A stretch of DNA of 64,000 nt from Sphingobacterium haloxyli (GTDB lineage Bacteria; Bacteroidota; Bacteroidia; Sphingobacteriales; Sphingobacteriaceae): positions 36,432-100,431 of the forward strand of contig NZ_PVBQ01000016.1 in NCBI RefSeq assembly GCF_002980525.1. Direction: 5' to 3'. Shown here one piece after another: positions 24,556 to 33,418 of the stretch. The notes beneath the pieces are model-generated. The model was given only the letters and a program-made list of their open reading frames with translations. It searched no databases and was not told where the DNA came from. Each line of letters begins with the position of its first letter. Within the stretch, counting starts at the first letter, position 1. Made by a program: the position numbers and the translations under genes.

Positions 24556-25581
24556 TTATAACGCTCTTGGAAGCTCTATCGATGTATAAGGAGCCAGATT
24601 AAGCATATACGCTATCCAATTGGAGAAGCTGTATTTTTGTTTGACGGTGTCATTTAGAGGTTTGTATGGGGTTGCTATAAATTTTGAAAGTTCTTGTATA
24701 CTTTGTCCGGTCCAAATTAAAAAGTTCTCTGGATGATAAAAGTCATAGTTGACCACGTCAGCATTGGTTGTAATTACTTTTTTATTATACCCTATTCCTT
24801 CAAAAATCCTAAAGGACAATCCGCTATGTACGGGATTTTGTATGTCTATAAGGACGTTCGCTTTAAAAACATCTCGTAGATTTTCTTCATAGGAGAGGAC
24901 TTCGGAAGTTGGTGTTAAGCTTTTTGATGTCACAAGTTCCATAACCCGATTCCTATCCGAAACAATTTTTATATTCTTATCTACTTTCAATATCTCCAGT
25001 TTTGTATTGATGTCACTTAGGATATCAATGCGACCTTCCAAATAACTACCAAGATAATGTGCATAGTTTCGAATGCTGGAAACAGGAGGGATTATATAAT
25101 CGAAGTAAAAATTGGTGGTCGGAAGTGTGCCCTTTCTTGATAAATCACGAGCATCAAATACAAAAAATCTATCCATTAAAGACATGTACTGCTGTATCTC
25201 TGGATATCTACCTAGACCATCCCATTGATAGCCCACAAATTCCTTGCATTTTTTCTTTGCTGACTCTATAAACTCGAAAGGGTAAAGGTCTGGACGGATA
25301 ACGAGACCGTAATCCATATTTCCTATGGAATTCAGGTCATTAAGTAGTTGCTCTTTGTGTTGCTCGAGAATAAGTTTCCGCTTAAAGCCTCTGTCACCTA
25401 AAAAAGTTTTTCTCCAAAAATTATGGAGTCGTTGCCCGGTGTTCTTATATTGAAAGTTTTTGGCATCTAATGGAGTGATCATATGAACTTCAAATCCCAA
25501 GAATTTCAAGTTTTTCTCAAAAGCACTTGGGAATACAACTTCATCAGGGGCAATAAAGAGTATACTTTTCTGCCTAAACAT
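24556..25581 (-). CDS. Putative glycosyltransferase (paralog of the gene at 22664)
   Basis: This 341-residue protein shares the layout of 22664-23668: SILFIAPDEVVFPSAFEKNL, QYKNTGQRLHNFWRKTFLG, YQWDGLGRYPEI, and GLSFRIFEGIGYNKKVITTN (about 280-299). The inverted arrangement of the two paralogs around the GT2-like gene suggests an old inverted duplication. The role is inferred as glycan assembly. Confidence 0.7.
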   Translation of the reverse strand: MFRQKSILFIAPDEVVFPSAFEKNLKFLGFEVHMITPLDAKNFQYKNTGQRLHNFWRKTFLGDRGFKRKLILEQHKEQLLNDLNSIGNMDYGLVIRPDLYPFEFIESAKKKCKEFVGYQWDGLGRYPEIQQYMSLMDRFFVFDARDLSRKGTLPTTNFYFDYIIPPVSSIRNYAHYLGSYLEGRIDILSDINTKLEILKVDKNIKIVSDRNRVMELVTSKSLTPTSEVLSYEENLRDVFKANVLIDIQNPVHSGLSFRIFEGIGYNKKVITTNADVVNYDFYHPENFLIWTGQSIQELSKFIATPYKPLNDTVKQKYSFSNWIAYMLNLAPYTSIELPRAL

Positions 25582-25615
25582 TTTTGTCGGTTAAAATAGA
25601 CTGTTCCCTTACCTC

Positions 25616-26707
25616 TTAAACCCTCGAAGCACCCATTTCACACTCATAAATTGACGTATCGATCGTGCTTCTGAATCGTGATACAATCCGACGTATCTTC
25701 GGGTTGTTCATAACGTTATCCGGAGATTTCTCGTCAAAGAAAGAAAGCACATGTTTCAATTTTTCCTTGCCGACAAATACACCCAAGGACATCCGTTCGC
25801 GAACAACATTTTTGTATTTGCGTTTTTTCTTACGGCTTTCATACTTCAGTTGAAACTCCGTTTTAGAGACGATCTGATGAGCAGGGAAATGTTGTCCGAT
25901 ATAACGCTCATATTCGGCGTGGAAGGAGCCAATAAAGCCATGTTCTGTATTCCAAGGCTTCAATTCGCCTACAAAGTGAAAGATTTTCGGCTGAAATTCT
26001 GCTAATAAAGGTATAGTTGTGTCGATAAGCTGGTAATTATATAAAAAAGATAAAGATCCAATTTCGTCATATAGCACAGTGTTAATCAATGTCTGATCGT
26101 GCCGTAGAAGTTTTTGTCTGTTTTTTCGTGCGTAGGCCATCATCTTCTCCAAGTAGCCTATTTTAAGCAGACGCTTGGTATTAAATAGAATCACGCCGGC
26201 GTTCCTGTATTGATGCTTTAAAGCGATATAGCGGTTTAGATACGCATTATGGAAGTTAAAGCCCGACTTACGCTCGATCTCCGATATATCGATAGCCATC
26301 ATGAGTCCTTTACCTTCTTGATTGCTGTCCAGAATCTGTGAAATACATGGGGCACTTACATAAACATCAGCATCCAGATATAAGATTTGCTCGTATTCGT
26401 CTTTAAAAAGAGCCGGTAAAAATATTTTATGGTAAGTTGCCGAAGAAAGCCGACCGACCGGAAGCCCATCGATTACGGAGAAATCAACGGTACAATAGCG
26501 GATATTCTCTTGGGTAGATACCGGAATCTTTTCGGTATCGGGCAGACAGATTACAATGTCGAAATCACGCGCTGTCTCTTTTTCCAGAATCTGACTTGCA
26601 ACGAAAGAGGCATATGGCAGATAGGCGCTGTCCACGCATAGTGCAACAGCTCTTTTGTTTTTTGCCGGTTGTGTACTGTGTTTAAGCGTTGGTAAAAAAT
26701 TTATCAT
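25616..26707 (-). CDS. Family 8 glycosyltransferase
   Basis: This is a 363-residue retaining GT-A enzyme of the GT8 (LPS galactosyl/glucosyltransferase) family. It has VALCVDSAYLPYASFVASQI at the N-terminus, ATYHKIFLPALF, the DxD motif YLDADVYV (about 112-119), YRNAGVILFN, and the closing HFVGELKPWN. A basic C-terminal tail (KKKRKYKNVVRERM) could associate with the membrane. It acts with the surrounding transferases on a surface glycan. Confidence 0.9.
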   Translation of the reverse strand: MINFLPTLKHSTQPAKNKRAVALCVDSAYLPYASFVASQILEKETARDFDIVICLPDTEKIPVSTQENIRYCTVDFSVIDGLPVGRLSSATYHKIFLPALFKDEYEQILYLDADVYVSAPCISQILDSNQEGKGLMMAIDISEIERKSGFNFHNAYLNRYIALKHQYRNAGVILFNTKRLLKIGYLEKMMAYARKNRQKLLRHDQTLINTVLYDEIGSLSFLYNYQLIDTTIPLLAEFQPKIFHFVGELKPWNTEHGFIGSFHAEYERYIGQHFPAHQIVSKTEFQLKYESRKKKRKYKNVVRERMSLGVFVGKEKLKHVLSFFDEKSPDNVMNNPKIRRIVSRFRSTIDTSIYECEMGASRV

Positions 26708-26777
26708 TTATTAATGTTTAGTCCGTATCTCAGCCCCCGAATATGTTGAAGTGCTAAAGTTGCAAAATATATGCCAC

Positions 26778-27527
26778 CTATTTGTTACGTTGTCGCTGTA
26801 CTTCTAGCATCTTCGCATACTTCATATAAGAGAAGAACGATTGGATTAACGAAAACGTTACACCATCAATACCATGAAAAATACCTTTTTTTAAAAAATA
26901 GGCTTTAAAGAACGCTGTAACGCCATGGAGCACAGGAGAAAGTGCATTCACTTTTTTTCCTTTTTTGATAAATTCTTCTACTTGCCAATCGGTATACTGG
27001 TTTTTTTTGGCAATCAACTGGTGGAAACTATCCCATGCATAATGTAATAAGTGCATGTCGGATTTTTTCAGGTTAGTAGCAATAATACGTTGGTGTACCA
27101 GATGGGAGGAAGGGCTAGCTGTGTTTCTGTTAAAAAAACGACAAGCATAATCCGGATACCAATCTGCAAAATTTATCTCTTTGTTTTTTAGAAAGTTCCT
27201 TCGTTTGAAGCTATAAGCATCATAAGGAAGCTGGAGGTATTCCTTTTTCTCAAAGAACGGATAGCAATCGTGGTCCAGAAACTCGTCGGTATCTACATTT
27301 AGTATCCACTCGTTTTTACAGAATTGCAGCCCGAAGGTACGTTGCGGTCCGTCGCCTAGAAAAGACTGGGAAATAACGGTTGCTCCTAGCGATGTGGCGA
27401 TTTCGACGGTTTTATCCTGGCTATGAGAATCGATAATGATAACCTCATCACAGACCTTCTGTAAACCCTTGATGCATTTTTCAATATGTTTTTCTTCGTT
27501 GAAGGTAATAACCAGTCCGCTTACGCC
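26778..27527 (-). CDS. WaaE/KdtX-like family 2 glycosyltransferase
   Basis: This is a GT2 enzyme of the LPS-core beta-glucosyltransferase type, about 249 residues from MGVSGLVITFNEEKHIEKC. It carries EVIIIDSHSQDKTVEIA, GPQRTFGLQ, the metal site ILNVDTDEFLD, and a membrane-proximal C-terminus. A 15-residue longer start at 27572 is possible, but the -7 box at 27589-27596 would leave only a leader of about ten bases, so 27527 is preferred. It is divergent from the GT32 gene. Confidence 0.85.
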   Translation of the reverse strand, partial: GVSGLVITFNEEKHIEKCIKGLQKVCDEVIIIDSHSQDKTVEIATSLGATVISQSFLGDGPQRTFGLQFCKNEWILNVDTDEFLDHDCYPFFEKKEYLQLPYDAYSFKRRNFLKNKEINFADWYPDYACRFFNRNTASPSSHLVHQRIIATNLKKSDMHLLHYAWDSFHQLIAKKNQYTDWQVEEFIKKGKKVNALSPVLHGVTAFFKAYFLKKGIFHGIDGVTFSLIQSFFSYMKYAKMLEVQRQRNK

Positions 27528-27578
27528 CATATCAATAATTTTTTCTTTTAGGCATTGGTGAATGCTACGCATTTTACC

Positions 27579-27596
27579 TAAGTTTGGGCAAAGATA
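27579..27596. promoter_or_regulatory. Back-to-back -7 boxes for divergent glycosyltransferase genes
   Basis: The plus strand has TAAGTTTG (27579-27586) with a TTG about 21 bases upstream, driving the GT32 gene. The minus strand has TATCTTTG (27589-27596) driving the GT2 gene. Both match the Bacteroidota TAnnTTTG consensus. The boxes are two bases apart, so polymerase can presumably occupy only one at a time. Confidence 0.65.
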
Positions 27597-27617
27597 AATA
27601 AATTAGAAAGCAAAACG

Positions 27618-28400
27618 ATGATTCCTAAAATAATTCATTTTTGTTGGTATGGGGGAGGGGACTATAGTGAAACCATTCAAAAGTGTATTACATCGTGGGA
27701 AAGGCATTTGCCTGATTATGATGTTGTTAGATGGGATGAATCCAATACGCCTTTCGACAGCATGCCTTTTCTAAAAGTGTTGTATAAACAGAAGCGATGG
27801 GCATTTATCGCGGATTACATGCGTTTATATGCTATTTTTAAGTACGGAGGCATCTATTTCGATACGGATGTAGAAGTAATAAAAACATTTGATCATTTAC
27901 TCGGAGAAAGAGCCTTTATCGGTTTCCAAACGGAGATAGGGGTGTCGAAGTTTCCTTTTAACACGGCGATTATTGGATCTGAAAAAGGTAGTAGCTTTGT
28001 CGAACTTTGCTTACAGGAAACCGAGAAGTTACAACGTATGAAGTATCACCCTATGGCAGCTCCTGTCGTATCAAGTGAAATCCTGATGAAGAGGTATGGG
28101 GTAGAAACCTATGAAACCCATCGATTAGAAGATGTGCTTGTACTTACAAAGGATTACTTTTATCCCTTTTCGTGGATGGAGACGTATGATGAAAGTTGTA
28201 TTACTCCGAATACAATTGCTATCCATTGGTGGGAGGATTCCTGGGGGAACAAAAAGAAGAATATGACTTATTATTGGCGATCGCTGTCCAGAAAAATAGA
28301 ACGTACACCGTTGATTCTAGCCTCCCGATTGGCCTATACCTTTGGAAATAGGAAGAATTTCTTTTTGTATCTTCTCCACGACCATCCGCGGAGTCACTAA
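27618..28400 (+). CDS. Family 32-type glycosyltransferase (OCH1-like, DXD)
   Basis: This 260-residue capsular-polysaccharide type transferase begins MIPKIIHFCWYGGG, the hallmark of GT32. It has RWAFIADYMRLYAIFKYGGI followed by the metal-binding YFDTDVEV (about 80-90), and ends IAIHWWEDSWG then a basic tail. Its last 84 bases overlap the 3' end of the heptosyltransferase gene on the other strand. Confidence 0.9.
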   Translation: MIPKIIHFCWYGGGDYSETIQKCITSWERHLPDYDVVRWDESNTPFDSMPFLKVLYKQKRWAFIADYMRLYAIFKYGGIYFDTDVEVIKTFDHLLGERAFIGFQTEIGVSKFPFNTAIIGSEKGSSFVELCLQETEKLQRMKYHPMAAPVVSSEILMKRYGVETYETHRLEDVLVLTKDYFYPFSWMETYDESCITPNTIAIHWWEDSWGNKKKNMTYYWRSLSRKIERTPLILASRLAYTFGNRKNFFLYLLHDHPRSH

Positions 28401-29372
28401 CTCGATCGCTTCGACACCTTTACAAATACATGATTTATTTCCATATATGGAACTTGGACGGTTTGGGTGTTCTACTTGGATACAATCGTCTTTCGATTGC
28501 CCATAGCCTAAGAAGCCCGCATAAGGGTGTGTCGCTCCCCAGATAGACAGACAACGTGTACCTACTAGTGAAGCCATGTGCATGCCGGAAGAGTCCATGC
28601 TGATCATTAAGTCTAAATGACTGATGAGGTCAAGCTCGCGTTTTACGCCCAACTGGCCAATCGTATTGTGTACATGTGGATATTGTTCGTCCCACCTTGT
28701 TGACTGTTCTAGTTCTTGTTTTCCGCCACCAAAGATGAAAAATGTATATGCTGAGGCTGGGAATGTTCTGAAAATGACATCCCAATGGTTCACATTCCAG
28801 ACTTTGTAAGGATGCTGCGCAAAGGGCGCAATACCGATTTTGATCGTTTTTGTTGTCAGTAAAGATGAATAGGTATCGGGTACGGGACGTGCTTCTCTTT
28901 GTAGTTGATGGCTTAATTTCAATGAAAACCCGAGCATTCTAAAGACGTCGGCATAACGTTCAACAGTGGGGCGTAGGGGCTTGAAAACTTTATGTCTTTT
29001 TCTTATTAGCTCTTTTTTTCGATGGCGTGCTTTATCGAGAATGGCTAGACGATAACCAGCAGTTTTAAAGAACAAGGTGAGAATCCGCGAACGAATGTTG
29101 TTATGCAGGTCGGCTACGTAATCAATATCGTACTTTTTCAGCTCGTTAAAAAGCCGCCATAGCCCTTTGGCTCCTTTGTGTTGTTCATCTGGAAATATAG
29201 GGTGGAAAGTAAGGTTAGGAATACCTTCAAAAAAGGCGGCAAACTGTGGTCGACTTACCATCACGAGCTGTATCCGCTTATGTTGCGCGCTGAGCTCTCG
29301 TAAAACAGAGGCCACCATCGCCACATCCCCCATCGCTGAGAAGCGAATAACCAATACGCGGGCTGTCTCCAT
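28317..29372 (-). CDS. Family 9 glycosyltransferase (heptosyltransferase-like)
   Basis: This 351-residue GT-B enzyme resembles the WaaC/WaaF LPS heptosyltransferases. It has RVLVIRFSAMGDVAMVASVL at the N-terminus, IGIAPFAQHPYKVW at the start of the C-terminal domain, and the donor site LMISMDSSGMHMASLVGT followed by SIWGATHP. It is followed upstream by a DUF4254 gene, a pairing common in Bacteroidota. It overlaps the convergent GT32 gene by 84 bases. The acceptor sugar cannot be deduced. Confidence 0.9.
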   Translation of the reverse strand: METARVLVIRFSAMGDVAMVASVLRELSAQHKRIQLVMVSRPQFAAFFEGIPNLTFHPIFPDEQHKGAKGLWRLFNELKKYDIDYVADLHNNIRSRILTLFFKTAGYRLAILDKARHRKKELIRKRHKVFKPLRPTVERYADVFRMLGFSLKLSHQLQREARPVPDTYSSLLTTKTIKIGIAPFAQHPYKVWNVNHWDVIFRTFPASAYTFFIFGGGKQELEQSTRWDEQYPHVHNTIGQLGVKRELDLISHLDLMISMDSSGMHMASLVGTRCLSIWGATHPYAGFLGYGQSKDDCIQVEHPNRPSSIYGNKSCICKGVEAIELVTPRMVVEKIQKEILPISKGIGQSGG

Positions 29373-29377
29373 CTTTC

Positions 29378-29983
29378 TTATTGTTTTTTTCCGTAGAGTA
29401 CCGGATTCAAGGATGGATCGTTATACATCTTCATCTGCTTATAGACTTTCATGTATTTATCTCCAGACGCTATATCGGTAAGTAATTCATCAATGCTTTG
29501 TGACAGGTCTTTACGTTGCTCAAGCAATATAGTTAATTTAGACTGACAAGATGCAATATGTGCTTGGCCAACATCGGTTCGTTTGGTTTCCTGCTCCATG
29601 TGATATATCTTCAGCGCCAAAATAGACAACCTATCGATAGCCCAAGCAGGGCTTTCGGTATTGATTCGTGCATGTTCTTTCGCATTCACATCATGGAACT
29701 GCTGTAAATAGTAACTATCGATATATTCTACCGTATCCGTACGTACTTGATTTTGTTTATCGATACGGCGCTTCCAGCTCAGCCCGTCTTCAGGTGCAAT
29801 ATCCGGATTGCGAACGAAATCTTCCATGTGCCACTGCACAGTGTCAATCCAGCACTTTAGATACAATAGATGTTCTAGCGACTGACTGTCGTATGGGTTC
29901 TCCATAGGATGGTCAATATTATCGTAGCGATGATAATCCTCAATGGCGCGTTGAAATATGTTGTTGGCAATTGCACTGATCAT
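29378..29983 (-). CDS. DUF4254 family protein
   Basis: This protein of about 201 residues starts at MISAIANNIFQRAIEDYHR (ATG at 29983; a longer frame to 30025 adds a lysine-rich stretch). It is all-helical, with ENPYDSQSLEHLLYLKCWID and the conserved EDGLSWKRRIDKQNQVR. DUF4254 has no known activity but regularly accompanies GT9 genes in Bacteroidota, as here with a five-base gap. A helper role in LPS core or glycan synthesis is inferred from that association only. Confidence 0.88.
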   Translation of the reverse strand: MISAIANNIFQRAIEDYHRYDNIDHPMENPYDSQSLEHLLYLKCWIDTVQWHMEDFVRNPDIAPEDGLSWKRRIDKQNQVRTDTVEYIDSYYLQQFHDVNAKEHARINTESPAWAIDRLSILALKIYHMEQETKRTDVGQAHIASCQSKLTILLEQRKDLSQSIDELLTDIASGDKYMKVYKQMKMYNDPSLNPVLYGKKQ

Positions 29984-30025
29984 GAAGGCAAAGATAATGT
30001 TTTCTTCATACTTTTTTTCTCTCAA

Positions 30026-30345
30026 AAAAAGTATGCAAAAAAAGTCGTCGCTTCAAATCTTTGAGAAGAGGGGTAGTACTAAGGATGAATTTCTACATAC
30101 CTCAAAAATTTGGATGCGACATTGGAGGTTAAGGAGGGGATTGTGCAATTGCGTAAACAAAACGGTTAATAAACAATTGCGACTGGGCGGATTAAATTGG
30201 CCTTATATTGTTTTGCGACCATTTTTCAATAGGCTATTCCGTTAAAAACAGTATAATGTCTGAGCGAAGCGAGTTTTATAATGTTTAGGAATAGACAAAG
30301 AAAAATAGCAAAACTATATTCAGCCTTGATTTTTGCTTCTTTTTA
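30026..30345. other. Intergenic region with a palindromic element
   Basis: No gene is recognised. Arms ctattcc (30233-30239) and ggaatag (30290-30296) enclose cgaagcgag and A/T-rich inverted segments, resembling a small non-autonomous repeat or a long terminator-like stem. caattgcg occurs twice nearby (about 30143 and 30173). Confidence 0.35.
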
Positions 30346-31821
30346 TCAAGAAAAAGAAGTTGATAAATAGGACATTAACCAATTAGGAAATAGCCCAAAT
30401 AGAATAACCAATACCGTTAGAATATACGCTATGATAAGCAAAACACTGATTTGTTTTTTGGCTGTTACGGGCTGATCGCTGTCCCGCAAGAAGGCGTACA
30501 GCGGAATCTTGAAATAGAAAAACAGCGAGATAACCGACGTTAATGCGCCGACAATAAGCATTAAGAGAACACCTGTATCGCCTGATGATTGAAAGACGGA
30601 AAATGTGGAGGTGAACACCATCAGCTTTGCTACAAAACCTACTGTTGGCGGTATGCCGATAAGCGAGACAGCAACCAAGGTAAATGCCGTAAATAATAAC
30701 GGCATCTTTTTGCCTAGACCTGCGTAGGAAAGGAGGGAAGTAGAGCCTGTTTGTTGCTCAATCTGGTCGATAAAGATAAAACTAGCTAAATTCATGACGA
30801 CGTATGCTACAATGTAGAATAGCAAGTAGCTGAAAGCATCTTGATAAGCAAATACGGCCATAAGAAGCAAGCCGGTATGTCCGATAGATGAATATGCCAT
30901 CATCCGTTTAACGTCCTGCTGTCGAAGTGCAGCGAGATTACCGACGAGCATCGTAACGATAGCCACTCCAACGATAAACCAAGTGCTTAGTTCTGAAAAA
31001 TAGAATGCTGTGGATGACCAGGATTGGTAAAGGCGCGCAAATAAGACAATTGCCCCAACTTTTGGTATAGTGGATAAAAAAGCGGTAATCGCGGTAGGTG
31101 CGCCTTGGTAGACATCCGGGCTCCATACATGAAAAGGGACAAAGCTAAGCTTAAATCCGATCCCGACAAATATAAAAAGTAAAGCCAAGGTGATAATAGC
31201 TTCGGGCCCATCCATTAGTCCCTGTAGTTGCGCGGCCGACTGGAAGTCCAGATTGCCCGTTAATCCATAGATGAGTGAAAGACCATAGAGCATCACGGCG
31301 GCACATACCGACCCAAAAAGAACATACTTCATTGCGGCTTCTGATTGGACTTTATTTTGCGAAAAATAACCCACTAAAATATACGAAGCGATAGATACCA
31401 TTTCTATACCGATGAAAGCCATTAACCAGTTGCTCGTACAGGTCAATACATGCATGCCTAAGGTAGCGGCCAACAAGATGCTGTATACATCACCATTATT
31501 GCCCGGGTGGCGTTGTTGTAGAAAGACGGCGATGACCAGTGTACTGCAAATAATCACCAGGCGGGCATAGGTACTCAGTGGATCGACTAACCACATACCC
31601 GAAAATCCGGTTCCCGTATTAGGAAGTTGATCAATGAGGTAGTACATTGAAAATGCCAACGTAACCATACAACCAATAAAAGTGCTATTTTTCCAACGTT
31701 TTTCGATAAAAAGAGCCACGAAGATACATACGATAAAACCGATAATCAACGTCAGTTCCGGTTTGAAAAGCGGTACAGAAGCTATAATTTGATCGAGTAT
31801 GTTGGGGATAGAGATGTTCAC
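30346..31821 (-). CDS. nuoN: NADH-quinone oxidoreductase subunit N
   Basis: This is a proton-pumping antiporter-like subunit of complex I, 491 residues with about 14 membrane helices. The conserved Glu in IGIEMVSIASYILVGYF and the Lys/Pro region SFVPFHVWSPDVYQGAPT identify NuoN (rather than L or M). It starts with GTG, overlapping the nuoM stop by four bases (GTGA), so translation is coupled. It is the last gene of the nuo cluster. Confidence 0.95.
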   Translation of the reverse strand: MNISIPNILDQIIASVPLFKPELTLIIGFIVCIFVALFIEKRWKNSTFIGCMVTLAFSMYYLIDQLPNTGTGFSGMWLVDPLSTYARLVIICSTLVIAVFLQQRHPGNNGDVYSILLAATLGMHVLTCTSNWLMAFIGIEMVSIASYILVGYFSQNKVQSEAAMKYVLFGSVCAAVMLYGLSLIYGLTGNLDFQSAAQLQGLMDGPEAIITLALLFIFVGIGFKLSFVPFHVWSPDVYQGAPTAITAFLSTIPKVGAIVLFARLYQSWSSTAFYFSELSTWFIVGVAIVTMLVGNLAALRQQDVKRMMAYSSIGHTGLLLMAVFAYQDAFSYLLFYIVAYVVMNLASFIFIDQIEQQTGSTSLLSYAGLGKKMPLLFTAFTLVAVSLIGIPPTVGFVAKLMVFTSTFSVFQSSGDTGVLLMLIVGALTSVISLFFYFKIPLYAFLRDSDQPVTAKKQISVLLIIAYILTVLVILFGLFPNWLMSYLSTSFS

Positions 31822-33416
31822 GGTCTTATTAAATCAATTAATTGTATTACCGAAGCGTTGAGGTTGCCAAACACAAGGGAGGGCATAATACCGAGCAGCA
31901 ATGCCAGCGCAACTGTAGGGAACAAGATAACCTGTTCGCGGGTATTCAGATCGGTCAATGCTTCTTGCCAGGCTTGTCCGCCTTGTAGTCGTGTTTGACC
32001 GAAAAACATACGCTGTAATGTCCATAAGAAATATGCCGCACTTAATAGAATACCAATAGAGCCACCCACTGCCATCCAACGCGGTACGCCAGTTGACATG
32101 CTTTCGGCATTGAACGCGCCTATGATGACGAAAGCTTCGCCAATGAAAGCAGAAAAACCGGGCAGACCTAATGAGGCAAAAAATGCTATAGCCACATAAG
32201 CGGTGTATTTAGGCATCAGTAAGGCGAGGCCGCGGAAGTTATAGATATAGCGGTCGTGTACGCGGTCGTATAGCACGCCGACCAGGAAAAACAATGCCGC
32301 GCTGAGGAATCCGTGAGAAACCATTTGGAACATGGCGCCTGAGAGTCCTTCCGCAGTGAGCGAGGCGATTCCCAATAGTACAAATCCCATATGGGATACG
32401 GAGGAATAGGCAATCATGCGTTTTAGGTCTTTTTGTGCCAAAGCGTTAAGTGCACCGTACAATATCGATATGACCCCGATCAGTGCGAGCCACCAGTTGG
32501 TGCTGGCGGCTATATCGGGAAAGATGCTGTAACAGACCCGAATGATACCATATCCACCGACCTTTAGCAATACACCCGCAAGAATGATGGAAACGGGCGT
32601 AGGTGCCTCCACGTGTGCGTCTGGTAGCCAGGTGTGCAACGGCACAATCGGTACTTTGATAGCAAACGCAAAAAACAAAATAATAAAGCCGATCAAACGA
32701 GCGGGTATACCAAAGACTTCATGGTAGTTGGCTATATACGCAAAGAAAGAACCATCGACATAGTTGGCGGGGTTCATCATGTGCAACATGTTGAACGTAT
32801 GAGCTCCCGTTGCTGGGTTGATGACCGAGAAATAAAGCCCAACGATCACCAAAAGCATGAGTACTGATCCTAATAAGGTATAAATAAAGAACTTGATGGC
32901 GGCATATTCACGCCGCTCTCCGCCCCATATTCCAATGAGGAAATAAAGCGGAAGCAGCATCACCTCATAGAATACATAGAACAAGAAAAAGTCCAATGCA
33001 GAAAAAACACCCATCACCGCCATATTCAATATCATCAACAAGGCGAAATAACCTTTGGGGCCTTTATCGATGTTCCATGAAGCGCCAACGCTCATCAGCA
33101 TTACGAGTGTGCTTAATACGATAAGGGGGAGCGAGATACCATCTATACCGATGAAGTAATCTATTTCTAGTTTTCCAATATTACCTAAGTCCATCCGTAT
33201 CCATGCTAGCTGCTCGACATACTGGTAAGCATCCACTTGTTGGATACCGCCCAACGTCGCATCGAAATTTCCGTACAGATAAAGCGATATACCGAATTGC
33301 ACAAGGGTGAAACTTAAAGCAATGTATTTATATGTCGCTTTCGCCGATGACGGTATGGCTAGGATCAGTAACGTAGCAACTAATGGTAAAAATATCAATA
33401 TGGATAACAAGCCCAT
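31818..33416 (-). CDS. nuoM: NADH-quinone oxidoreductase subunit M
   Basis: This is a membrane antiporter-like subunit of complex I, 532 residues. Key segments are FYVFYEVMLLPLYFLIGIWG (the conserved Glu on helix 5), VPLHTWLPDAHVEAPTPVS, and KDLKRMIAYSSVSHMGFVLL with the conserved lysine. It lies two bases after nuoL and overlaps nuoN. Confidence 0.97.
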   Translation of the reverse strand: MGLLSILIFLPLVATLLILAIPSSAKATYKYIALSFTLVQFGISLYLYGNFDATLGGIQQVDAYQYVEQLAWIRMDLGNIGKLEIDYFIGIDGISLPLIVLSTLVMLMSVGASWNIDKGPKGYFALLMILNMAVMGVFSALDFFLFYVFYEVMLLPLYFLIGIWGGERREYAAIKFFIYTLLGSVLMLLVIVGLYFSVINPATGAHTFNMLHMMNPANYVDGSFFAYIANYHEVFGIPARLIGFIILFFAFAIKVPIVPLHTWLPDAHVEAPTPVSIILAGVLLKVGGYGIIRVCYSIFPDIAASTNWWLALIGVISILYGALNALAQKDLKRMIAYSSVSHMGFVLLGIASLTAEGLSGAMFQMVSHGFLSAALFFLVGVLYDRVHDRYIYNFRGLALLMPKYTAYVAIAFFASLGLPGFSAFIGEAFVIIGAFNAESMSTGVPRWMAVGGSIGILLSAAYFLWTLQRMFFGQTRLQGGQAWQEALTDLNTREQVILFPTVALALLLGIMPSLVFGNLNASVIQLIDLIRP

Positions 33417-33418
33417 TT

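Noticed and set aside
29958..30245. 95-codon plus-strand frame
   Set aside because: Begins antisense within the DUF4254 gene; no recognisable domain or ribosome-binding site.
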